The notes below the pieces were generated by a model. The model made no database searches, was not told the DNA's origin, and was given only the letters and a program-made list of their open reading frames with translations. From positions 90,317,191 through 90,381,190 of the forward strand of contig NC_080423.1 of the NCBI RefSeq assembly GCF_029873635.1: a DNA stretch of 64,000 bases. Direction: 5' to 3'. This DNA comes from Malania oleifera. Lineage: Eukaryota; Streptophyta; Magnoliopsida; Santalales; Ximeniaceae. Shown in pieces: positions 47,817 to 59,454 of the stretch. How positions within the stretch are numbered: position 1 is the stretch's first letter; the number at the start of each line of letters is the position of its first letter. A program made the position numbers and the translations under genes.

Positions 47817-50800
47817 TCAAATAAGAAAACATTTTTGAAAAATGAAAATGAAAAGGTGGCAAAGCACTAAAATGATTTGGAAGAATATCAAGCCACTCTA
47901 AAAAGGAGAAAAATTGAGAAGGTTTTAAAATTCATTTGCTTAGAAAGAAAAATTGAAAATTGTTCTAAAATGTTTTTCAAATCCTCAAGTTAGAAAGACA
48001 ACCTAAACAACCCTTTGGACTTAAAAATAATATTCTTTTAAAAAAGGATTCAAGTTGTTTGCATAAAACCAATAGTCTAGCCTCACTGAAGAAAAATAGA
48101 ATAAATAAGCACAATCTTTTATGTATATTCAATACCTGCTTATTTTGCAAAACTATGTGCACGTATTGTTTAAATTGCTTACTTAGAAGTGCCAGAGGCT
48201 TAGAAAAGGAAATGAAATGGACAATCAACAAAGCAAACCCCGTAAGTCCTAAGGAAAAATGAATTTAAATTAATTAATTATTTGATGCTTCCTTAGATCC
48301 TAGGTTTAGGTTTAGGGGGTTGTGATGACTGTAGGTTTGGGAATTGATTGTTGCTTAAAATGAAAATCTTAGTATACACACTCACTAAACTATCTTGTTA
48401 TACTAAGACTCTTTAACCACTTCCAAATGGACATGGCATCTATGCCTTGCACTTAATTATAAATGCTTAACCCATGCTAACATGAAAATCACAAAGTTAA
48501 GCAACTGTTGTCCATTACACAAAATAGAGTGTTAAGGTTCCATTTTATATCATATATCACTATACCCTAAACTCACTTTTAAATATGAAAAGTCTAAATC
48601 AAAATTAAGTCATCACTCTAGGCTTAAAGTACCATTGATCATAAATGACTAATATATATTAAGTGCTTCTCATAACTATAACCAAATTAGAGGCATCCAC
48701 TAGGGGATTGGTCCCTTTGAGTTTAAATTGTAAAACCTTTAATTTTGGTTTAATCGCTCCATCGGAAATATTTACCAAACCACGATCATGTCAGGTATAG
48801 ATTCATCCTTTCCTTGGTTTGTATCCTTATTCCAAATTGTGATAATATCCAAAGGATACTTTCCAATCACCAAAGAGTATTGTTCACAACATTCACATAT
48901 CCTATATGCTCTTTGCCCAACCATGGACATAATTATCATCACAAAAATATTTTGAAAAATGCCCTTCCTATCTTAAATACTCTTTTGAACATAATAGAAA
49001 TTTATTTATTAAGAGTATTCAATTTTCCACTGAGCTCTCAAATTTTATATAAAATCATTTAGAGCTTCATCCTCATGAAATAAGTTAAATGGCTAAAATG
49101 ATTAATATAGGTTTCAATCTAGACAAATGTACAAAATTCAAAGAAACCTATACATGAACCTTAACATTCAAAGCCATTTAAACTTAGGCCTCTCACATAT
49201 TGCAAATCATAAGAAAAGAGGCAAATATAGGCTTAGAACTCTAAAAGAAATAATCATTGTGACTTTTTGGTCCGTTAAGCCTAAGAATTCACGCCAAGAT
49301 TAAACCATTGAAAATCTTATGACTCTTGACTAAAGAAATTAGAAATTGAAAAAGGCATTAAATGAGTTAAGTACATAACTCAGGGGGAGCATTTCTCTTT
49401 TATGACTATTTATATTAAATGCTCTTATGACCATAGCTTATATGCCTTAATGAATTACAACACTAAACTCATAACTATCCACTATTATTTATTGTTCATA
49501 TTATATCTTGATGGATAGTGATTTATGATTATCTAGTATTGTGAGTTGTTATTGAATATATTGTTTGATAATACTGGATTGCATGGAACGCCATCTGTAA
49601 GGCTGTTGCAGAAACTTATTTACTTGCATGCTTGTATGGAACGCCAACTGCATGACTGATGCAGAATGTTGTGTATTGCATGTTGGTAACAAATATAGGT
49701 TCTCGTGTGCCTTGAACTTAATTATAAATTGCTTAATTGAACCTATCAAGTACAAGTTTTATGGAAAAATGTCCTATTTACAGACGGCATACTGCCGAAA
49801 TTTTGACAAGAATTTTCCCAAAATAATACCTTGTGCTAAAGATGATTATGATAAAATTAATGTTAAACATTTTTGAAAGGATGAGTGAAACCAAATAGAT
49901 AATTAAACTTTATCCTAGCATAATTGGTCAACCATTTAGAAAGGCTCAGATCCATCCCTATAGGAAGCGCATAAATGATCCATATGCATCACTTTCACTT
50001 ATTAAATATCGAGGCTCTTGAGAATACCCAAACATTATATCCAGTGCTTAAAGGCTTATGTTTTGATATGAAATGTTCTTGGGTCATGAACATTATTGCA
50101 CGCCTCAATATATACTCTCTGATGCATCTATGATCTATAAGGACAACTATACTAATCAAGTGACAAATGCAATTGACAAATACTCAGAATAGTTGATTTT
50201 AAAGATTTAGATTGATGGCTTATACTACTAAGCATAATGAAATTAATCTTTGGTTAGTATAAGTAGTTAAAGAATCTAAGCACGTACTCAAATTGACAGG
50301 GGGAGCATCTAGACATAAATTCCTATCTTGTTTTGCTCACGAATATTTTTAGCTTAGATCTATTGTGAACTCACTGTGGCATATGCTTAACCGAAATGAT
50401 CTTTGTGAAAATCTTAAGCTGAAATATATTTCCTTGCCACATGTTGTTTGTGCTTGCCATGTGATCCTTGCTTTAAAGTGTTTGACATCTTTATGATCAT
50501 TGTGGTTGTGATTTTCTGGTTATATTTTAGCATATGTTTAATGGACAAACCAGAAAACTTTTACTTGCTTGCTTTAAATAAAAATCTTATTTTTCCAGCT
50601 AGCAACCCCTAGTACTTTTTGCAAATATCAAAGGGGATATATTTTTAATACTTGTATATATATATTATATATATTTTTACTATATTATAGCAAGAAATGC
50701 TTTTAAACTAAACATGTTTTTGTTCTTGCTTGTGTGCTAAAGGCTTTCATGACTTGTGTTATCTATGCTTTATAATTTTAAGTCATGAAGTTATTTTTTG

Positions 50801-51412
50801 TTTGTTCTAAAAAATTTACAAAGGATGTTGCATAACTAGTTCATGGATCTTACATGAAAATGCATACAAACTAACTAGATCGTTTTTATGCTCAAACCTA
50901 CTATTTGGTATCATATGCCATGTATTTTAAACTCAAATCTTTCACAGGTCTTATGATATGTTTCAATTGCCATGGCTTGTGCATATTTATGATTTAATTT
51001 AGTTTTCATGTCATTTAAATCATTTAAATGGCCCGTTGTATTGTTTGTGAGCTAATCGGTTGAAGTTATCTTTGTCATTCATTTTGCATTGTATGTACAT
51101 TATATTTCTTGAATGATTGAAAGTTATACTTCTATTTTATATTTTGATCATACTGGAACTGTTTGAGTAGTTGTGGATAAACTGCTAGGATTTATAAACT
51201 CAAACAGGTTATTATTTATACAAGATTGGTTTTGGAAAGTCCTTTTTTCAAATGGCACTCTGCCAAAATTTTTCAAAAACTTTCCAAAACTTATAATGTA
51301 TAAATATAATGTTTACCCATTACCTAAAGCTCTTAACTCTTATGGCCCTTTTTGCTGTTGCCAAAAGGGGGAGAAGTAGGCAAGTATTTCTCATCATCAA
51401 AAAAAGGGAGAT
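47817..51412 (+). other. Internal, mostly non-coding part of the gag-only element
   Basis: No protease, integrase, reverse transcriptase or RNase H motif was seen on either strand. A degraded gag-type C-terminal trace lies near 48060-48260. Three AGGGGGAG tracts (49383, 50299, 51366) suggest repeated polypurine tracts. The sequence between them is AT-rich and unassigned. Confidence 0.65.
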
Positions 51413-53503
51413 TGTTGACCCTATGGGTCATACCCTGTTTTGATTATGACAAATACTCTGGTATTTAATGTCTGTTGAGTTTATGTGTAGGTATACTGAT
51501 TGGCAGATCATAATAATGGCACAAGGAATTGAAGTTGAAGACCCAATTTATGTTGTATTTAATTTCATTACTCTTTAAGGGTCTATAATAGTAAATAGTG
51601 CTTGGCTTGTAATAATCATATGCACCACCTGCATGATACAATAGGTAAGCTCAAACTAAAAAGGGTAAACTCAAGACCGTAGTTGGACCTTAGGGAACAC
51701 CCTTTGGTCTACCGAAGTCGATCGACACTGAATTTTTTCGGTGTCCTAAAGAAGGCTTATAAATGACCCTAGGATACTCACTCATGCATACACATATTTT
51801 ATTATTTGAATTGGGGTGTTGGTTGGATGAAACAGGACCGAAATGCACAAAATGTGCACCTTCGGTCGACCGACCTATGTAGTTCATTCTGGCCCCAGTC
51901 GACCGAACCTAGTCTGGGTCAACAAGTTGACCATAGTCTAATCGACTGAACTGTATAATTCATTTGGCCTCGGTCGATCGAACCTCCTAGGAAGTCAACA
52001 TTTTGACTTTCTAGTCGACCGAACACTTTTTGTATTGTACTAACCTGGTCGACTGAGTTCCCACATGTGGGAACCCAGTCTGATCGACCGACCACTATAA
52101 TTCAAAATGACCCTGGTCGACCAAACCTTGCAAAATTGAAAAAATCGCCTAGGATATACATGTCCAGTTGACCGAACCCGCAGTTCATTTTTGGCCCGGT
52201 CGATCGAACCCCAAGAACTTGGGTCGACCGAACTTGTCCTAGTCGACCGATGCTCTCGAGTTGGACCTATTTTTTTACCATGGTTAACTTGGTAAAACGG
52301 GGTTAAGGTAATTAAAAATCATTAAAACTTATTTAATTATTCCAACCATGTCCCTAACGGTTATATTTCAGGGGTAGTCTATAAATACCCCCTCATTTGG
52401 AGTAATTAGTAAGGGATTAACAATCTTAATTAAGAAAAATTCTCTGAAATTTCCAAATCCCATAATACTCATTTCTAAGCCCCATTCACTCATTGCAACA
52501 TCTTGAGAAGCTCGTATTTTATTTTGGTTGCAAAATCTTATCAAAATCATTTTCAAATATCTATTGTGTTTTATCTTGAAAAATATTTGAAGAAATATTT
52601 TTTTATGAGTTAAAAAATCTTTGTGGCAATATTCATTGATTTATATCTTTTGTTGGATACAAAGATTAAAATTCCTTTTGCAAACCCAATTTATACGGTG
52701 CTTAAGCTTTATATTATTGAGAAGATCTGCTAGTTGAAATATTTATATAAGGATTGGCTTATATCTTTGTTTGAGCATTTATATTCAATACATTTTGTGA
52801 TACAATGATTATACTGGTTTGCACTCTCACGCACTGATTACATCGATTGCAAATATATTTGAGAGTTAATATATTAAACCACATTCAGCTTACTTATTAT
52901 ATCTTAATGGTGGTGTATGTGATTGCGCGTAACTAGGTACACATCTACTTTACATGAAAGTATAATCACTGTACCATTTCACTGATTGTGAACATACCGT
53001 TGCATTTCCAGGCACAAGCCTGAAGAGGGAGACGAGCCCTTTGAAATAGTCTCGGATTGGCGTAGACCTGACTAGGAAAGCTAAATGTACCATCCTAGTA
53101 AGGTGTAGGTTGAGGTCAGCCCCGCTAATTGACCTGGTTGTAAAGGTTGAGGTCAACCCTGTGGTAATTAACCTGGTTGTAATCGGTGTCACTCCACCCA
53201 TTAAGTGAGCTTTTAGTGGAATCCTCGAACTTGCGAGCTAGAGGCGGGGACATAGGCACAGTTGGACGAACCCCGATGACATATCATGTGTCTGTTTACA
53301 TTTCTGCACTTTATATTTACCGCACGTATATGTTATGGTAAGAATGATGTGCATGATTTAAATTTCTGCATATTTTATTTTTAGGCACATTATGAATTGT
53401 ATAGAAAGACCCTTGGGTGTATTATACGGCTATCTCATTTACCCTCGGCGATAAATTTTAAAATTTCAATTCACCCCCTCTTGGGAATACACCAATTCTA
53501 ACA
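51413..53503 (+). repeat. 3' LTR of the nested Copia derivative (2091 bp)
   Basis: It runs from TGTTGACCCTATGGGTCATA to CACCAATTCTAACA. It keeps the palindrome cluster (51705-52255), TATA box (52380-52386) and hairpin (53245-53275). It lacks about 200 bases present in the 5' LTR between 41868 and 42040. Confidence 0.9.
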
Positions 53504-53508
53504 CTTAC

Positions 53509-54610
53509 CCTTTAGAAAGGGCAGACTTGCTGTAACTATCTCAGCGGAGCTTTATCCGCTCCCCTATCAAGGACTGCTGAAATGTTCATATAATTTGGGG
53601 TGAGACGCCTCTCAGTAAAGGAAAATAAACTAATACCAGTGTGTGGCAATATGAGTATTTTCGTGTTATACATAAAAATATACATAGGTATATTTAGTAA
53701 AACTGTCTATATCATTTATGGGAAAAACATGTATAATCATAGCATAACAGAACATACTAGATTTCCATAAGCATAATTCATCTCATATAATAATTATACA
53801 AAAACAACCCTGGAAGGTTAGCTGACTGGTGTCATATATTACCCCCACATAACTGGGTTGTGTGGTTCGAAGGCGGGACCTGACAATGGCTAGCCGACCA
53901 CTGCTAAGTCAAAAGTACAGTTTGCAAGTACGATGGGTCTGCCAGACCTAGTCTGTACACTAGGGCAATAACCACATCGACTACCATCCTCACGCTACCC
54001 CGTATGACAGCGATAACACAATATCATGATAATCATGAATACATAGCTACGGTACTGTGCAAGTGCAAGCCTAAACCAAGCCAACTAGGTTCTGATAACA
54101 TATAACATATTCCAAATTGTGATACATTGCTATTCAATAATAATAATTGTCAATTCAATATCATCATACCACATTTCATTTACATAATGTGAAATTCATC
54201 AGCCCGTATGCCGATGTTTCATATTTTATCAATCACGGCCCATACGCCGTATCACATATCAAATAAGAGGCTCAGCCCGTACGCCAGTATATCATGTAAA
54301 GGGCTCAGCCCGTACACCGGTATATCATGTAAGGACATCCTCGACCTGTATGCCGGTATGTCATATAAAACTTTCGGCTTGTATGCCGGTATATCATATA
54401 AAAACCTTCAGCCCATACGTCGGCATATCATATAAAAACCTTCGGCCTGTACCCTGATTTATTATTATAAAACTCTGTATCATTTAATATTTTCTCAGAA
54501 AATAGTAATTAATAATAAATACTAATCATGCTACGCAAAATAGGTATTACACATATTTGAAACATATCGTCATTTACCACTGTATTTTCCAAACATAATG
54601 CATATATGTT

Positions 54611-54663
<53 letters not shown>

Positions 54664-55371
54664 AAATCAAATTCTGTAAGATTATACATACATTTTCATA
54701 AAACAACTAGCGTAGTTTATTCCCTTACCTGATTCTTGAAAAAGCCCCTAAAACAATCACTCCAACACCCGCAGGGTTCCTTGGTCAACACCCTGAAAAC
54801 AACATTTCCCAAAACTAAACTTCAGTATTTCTTCATCTATAACATTTTCTACAACTATGGTAAAACCAAATTCTAAATAAAAAGCCTTACTTTGAATCTG
54901 GGATGAATTTCAAACTCGTCTCACCGATGATCCACTCCAGTAGATATGCAGAGAACTTTTCCAGGAGTGTCGTGGTGGCTTCGGATCGTCGATCAGGTAG
55001 AGAACAGACCTAGAAATTAAGAGAAAAGGGTAGGGAACCGAAGAGGAGAGAGAGAAGAGGGAGTTGTGCGTGAGTTTTCAGTCAAAAATGAAGATTTGGC
55101 CTATTTATACACTGGTCTTCGTTGACGGGTCACGTCACCTTGTTGACGAGGTCAAGAAGGCAGTTCATTGAAAAACTTTTGCTTCGTCGATAAAATTCAG
55201 ATTTGCTAAAACATCCTCTCGGTATCCTCTCGTCAATGAAACGCTCCCTCGTCAACAAGCCCCTCATGTTCTCTCGTCGACGAACCCCCTGTACTCGTCA
55301 ATGAGGCCTTGATACATTTTACTTTTTCCCTCTTCTTTTATTATATACTATAATTTATCTGGGTCACTACA
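53509..55371 (-). repeat. Chromovirus 5' LTR, outer piece
   Basis: It continues 31517 after the nested insertion and its CTTAC duplication (53504-53508), matching 24476-26282. It includes a TG/TA microsatellite (54610-54660), the palindrome cluster (55105-55305) and the end GGGTCACTACA. Confidence 0.9.
54610..54660. repeat. (TG)n(TA)n microsatellite
   Basis: TG repeats pass directly into TA repeats inside the chromovirus LTR. The partner LTR has no such expansion at the same place (about 25590), so the expansion followed insertion. Confidence 0.9.
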
Positions 55372-55376
55372 ATATC

Positions 55377-55829
55377 ACTTTTACAATGCCACAAGAGACT
55401 ATTTTTATTATAGTTTTAATCCCCTCTTTGAATCATTGTGATATCTTGTCAACTTTGATTGAAAATTGTTTGACCTATTTCTCTATGTTGTCCTTTCAAA
55501 CATTTGAAAAGGATTGTGTGATATTGATAATGCACAAACACTAAGCTCTCCAATCCAATTTTTCAATAGAGATCCAAGTGCAAATCAATAAATCATTTTA
55601 AATAAATACATCGCGTGCTACAATTTATTTATATGCATAATATCCTCATTTTTTACAATAATAGGATATCCACATTACATACTCATATGCTACTTATAAA
55701 CCATTCATTCTTTATACACATTCTTTTCACAAGTGTAGCCCACAAACACATTAATTAGACACACCACAAAGAATCCCTAAGTATGATGATTCATAGTTCA
55801 AAGAGACCGATATTAATTTATTGATAATT
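55377..55829. other. Short intergenic stretch between the chromovirus and the WNK stop codon
   Basis: About 450 AT-rich bases with no gene seen. This is where the 3' untranslated region and polyadenylation site of the minus-strand WNK gene should lie. Confidence 0.6.
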
Positions 55830-56263
55830 TCAACATTCAAATCTTGCCTTTTCACCTTCATCAAGTGATCTAGAAGAAGATCCATTGCCTAGTAATAACC
55901 TGCTAGAAAACTCACTTGGTTCCTGAAACCCAATGTTCTCAAGAGCTCCAATTGTCTTAAATAAGCGTCGCTTGTTTATTTCCTCCACCAAAGATTGATG
56001 CAACAATTGGCTACGCACATCTATTAGTGATTTGATCTTGGTCATCTTCCTCTGTTGGTAGGTTTTATAATTATCTACCCTCATGCCTTTTACAGTAGAA
56101 ACCCTTGTGGATTTGTGGGTGTTTTCTATGAAGATATGATCTCCCTTTCCAAGACTTAACTCTAAATCATCATCATTTCCTGAATAGTAATTTAAATTGT
56201 AGCACTTGTGAGAGTTTAAAGAGCCTTGAGAACTTGCATCATCATTAAAAAGGACTAGATTTT
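55830..56263 (-). CDS. WNK exon 7 and stop
   Basis: It encodes the variable C-terminal tail with [12 protein letters not shown] and a basic, coiled-coil-like stretch ([30 protein letters not shown]), as in other plant WNK tails. The stop codon is at 55830-55832. Confidence 0.9.
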
Positions 56264-59200
56264 CTGCACCAATTAGGAAATGTATCAAATTTAATAAAGA
56301 AGAAGTCAACTCAAATATACACTAAGAGAATGAGACGCACCTTGAAGCCAGTCATGGCTAAAAGTGGCATTACATGTTGGATGAACCCTTGTCTCATATG
56401 ATGTGCTAAAACCAAGGAGAGAAGCATGGGAGGAAGAACAAGAGGAGAAGGAGCAAAAGGGATAGAGTGATTCATCGCAATTCTCTTCATAACTAAGGAA
56501 ATCCGCATGGTGAGTAACAAATGAGCCCAATTCCTTCCAAGATGGAACCAAAGAAGATATCTCCTTTTCTATCATCATAGCGATCTCCAATGGATCCCAA
56601 TCATTGATTTCTAACTCTTTTACCATCTCCATTGCAACATCAATTGCAGTGTCATTGCGAGTGTCAAAGGGAAAGTATATATTTCTAGCATTACCTATAA
56701 AATGTGCATGGATTAACCAATTAATTTGGAAAAAAAATGAAAAATGAAAAATTCGACTAAAATTTGGGAAAGGAGAAGTTAATTGGAGGGATACCATCTT
56801 TGTCAAAAAATTGTACTTTCAAAAAAAGTGTATCATCTTTAGGGTCCATGCTCCCTGTGATGGTCATGTTTGTAGTCCTTTGAGGGTCAGCTAGAAAAAG
56901 TAGTGGCATCTCATCCTTTGTTTCATTCAGAGGACCCTTTTGAGTAGGAGCCCTTGGAATTAGTAATGGCTCTCCTTCATGCGATGCTAAAAAAGAATCC
57001 AGCAAGAGCATTTGTGCTGGTAACCTCTTCGAAGCATTCTCAAGACATTTTCCCACGAACGTTCGTGCTTCCAAATCTTGAATCTTATAGAATGCCTCTG
57101 GCAACCTTCCCTGTTAAGTCATAAAGTGTCATATATTATGGTCAAATTCCTATTAACAAACAAAAATTTAGGAATATGCTAAAGATGAAACTCACTGAAG
57201 TCACTCTCTTGTATATTTGTGCAGGGTTTGAGCACTCGCTATATGGATAGTCCAAAGTAAGCATCTCGAGCACACACATGCCCAATGAGTATATGTCTAC
57301 AAGCTCACTATATTTTTCTTCATACATTTCTGGTGCCATGAACTCTGGTGTACCTTTTACAAGTAAAAAAAGATATGTCGACATGAACAGTACTTTTAAT
57401 TAAGGACCTTATATATATATGCATAAATAAATAAATAGGTATATATATCAAGAGCTTTTGGTATAACTTGAGAATCAGAGATTTTCCGTAGTAATTAGTG
57501 TGAAGTAAGTTATAGATAGCTATAATGATTAGCACCAACATCCTAAAGTTGGAAGTTTTCCACTATTAAGCATGCAATCATGCATACGAGCTCTGGTAAA
57601 TGAGATTTTGAAAAACCAAAAAAAAAAAAAACAAAAACAAAAAAGGAATGATTGAATGTGATGTTGGTAAATGAGATTTTGAACTCTTAAAATACTAACT
57701 TTTAACTATTTAAAAGTCTATTAAAAATTATGATTTGAAATTTTTAAAAGGTAAAGAGCTGATTTTCTAAAGGATGAACACACCTATGACGCTATGGGCT
57801 TGTCGAGAGGCTCCAAGAATAGTGGCTAAACCCAAATCACCAATCTTCACCTGACCTAGATGGCCATTGACAAATATATTATCACACTTGAGGTCTCTGT
57901 GAATAACTGGAGGGTCGTGACCATGCAGGTAAGCTAGCCCATGCAGGATCTGTCGAACCCATTTTTTGACAGCTCCAATTTCTAAGTGCTTGTGCTTCTG
58001 CCTGTACCTGCATGCATATCATCCAATTTCACTTTTGATTCGACTATGAGATGCTAATTTGCCCCTACGTCCCTAACTAGTTTTTTTTTTTTTCTTTCTT
58101 TCTTGTTGATTAAATTAGAAAGTCAATCGTGAATCTCCATTTATTTAAGGCAAGTTGAAGGATCCACTCTGTATTTTGATTAGTTCTAATCAATGCTAGA
58201 GAATCATTGCAGAATAAGGGGTTTTAAGTAGCTAGCATCATTAAAATTGGTAGCAAGCTAGTTGTTCATCACTTTTGGAAAATGATTTCTCCCAATTTTT
58301 TTTTTTTTTTTTTGAAAAATAACAAAAATATCATGTTATTTTTTCACCATGGTATAAAAAAACTAGAAATTATTGAAATGATCTTTTCCAACTTTTCAAT
58401 ATGAATGCAGGGATACCAGTTATGGAAAACAATTTCACTTCTTATTTTTTAATTTTTCAAATAATTATAGAAATACGAGCTCGGTTTTTGATTTTTCAGT
58501 ATAGAAAATGCAGAAAATAATAAAAGATATTTGAAAAATTAAAAATAAGATGATATTTTTGAAATATTAAGAAAATTGAAAATAAAATAAATAAAAATTC
58601 GCAACCGAGCATAAAATAATTAGTGGTAAAAATGAAAGGGCTTGATAAGATGAATATTAAAGATTAATTACTGTCGAAGGGTGCCGGAGGTGAACATTTC
58701 AGTGATGAAGTTGAAGGTTGATCCATGGACATCGATCCAAGATGCATAGTATCGCATAATGGAGTCGTGGTTTAGGGTTTTAAGGAGATGGACTTCAGAG
58801 TAGAGCCGCTGCAGTTCCCCTGGAGATTTCAAGACATCGTGAAGCTTGACCTGGTTCCAGGCCACCTCCATCCCCATCGCCATATCAAATCCCTTGTACA
58901 CTGTCTTCATGGCCCCTTTTCCTAGTGTCTCTCTAAACTGAAAAAAAAAAAAATGTAATTATGTTTTCAAGAAATGGATAATAATTATTTATGTGGAAGA
59001 TTATCATTGCTGCTGCTGCTGTTGTTGTTTTTATAAATAAATTCAGTAGTTTAATTCCAACAAATATATAATTTCAAATTTAAATTTTGAATACTATGGC
59101 GTGGCACCAAACTCGGAAGTGAAAGTCACTACCCCATTGACGCAGCTGTATTAATTTATCAGGGTAAACTCTCAAGAGAAAATCGAACACGTAACCATAA

Positions 59201-59395
59201 GGTCACCAAACTCACAAGTTGCTCTTACCACTTAAACCAACCCGGCTGGACATATTAGTATTTGGAAGGGATCAGATATGTCAGACCTCTACTTAGGAGA
59301 CATTTGAATGTTAGAGGAGACCATTAACTTGAGGAAATTTTAAATGAAGTTTAGTTAGAGTTTATGTAAATTATGCCGAATAAAAACCAAAACAT

Positions 59396-59454
<59 letters not shown>

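Larger units (their letters stand above)
31518..53503 (+). mobile_element. Non-autonomous Sirevirus-like Copia derivative with a gag-like frame and no pol; host of further insertions
   Basis: The target duplication CTTAC is perfect (31513-31517, 53504-53508). The 5' LTR is 31518-32631 plus about 41873-43087, split by a non-coding LTR element. The 3' LTR is 51413-53503, about 240 bases shorter. The primer-binding site TGGTATCAGAGCC is at 43090-43102. A gag-like open frame lies at 43143-43862. A trace of a gag C-terminal segment (MKWTINKANPVSPKEK, near 48210-48260) lies after the inserted LTR. No protease, integrase or reverse transcriptase was found in 47817-51412. Polypurine tracts AGGGGGAG recur near 49383, 50299 and 51366, with the last before the LTR (AAAAAAAGGGAGAT). 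Sampled LTR divergence is about 8%. It resembles the TR-GAG class. Confidence 0.85.
24196..55371 (-). mobile_element. Tekay/Del-type chromovirus (Ty3/Gypsy) carrying a 22 kb nested insertion in its 5' LTR
   Basis: Perfect target duplications ATATC flank it (24191-24195, 55372-55376). On the minus strand: 5' LTR (55371-53509 plus 31517-31242), primer-binding site TGGTATTAGAGCC (31238-31226), gag (about 30900-30250, LKQGQLSVKQYAVRFIEF) and a zinc knuckle (CYHCGRQGHLMQDC, near 30080). Then protease region (about 29860-29350), reverse transcriptase (about 29360-28620, FIDDVLVYS), RNase H (about 28480-28190) and integrase (zinc-binding part near 27650-27750, C-terminal part near 27150-26900). A chromodomain-like end (about 26700-26540, EVPI...LRNKKISMVKVLW) is followed by the polypurine tract (AAGGAGGGGAGAA, 26295-26283) and 3' LTR 26282-24196. 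Reverse transcriptase before integrase marks Ty3/Gypsy. Coding is broken in many places. LTRs differ by roughly 13% in a sample, so it is the oldest layer. Confidence 0.93.
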
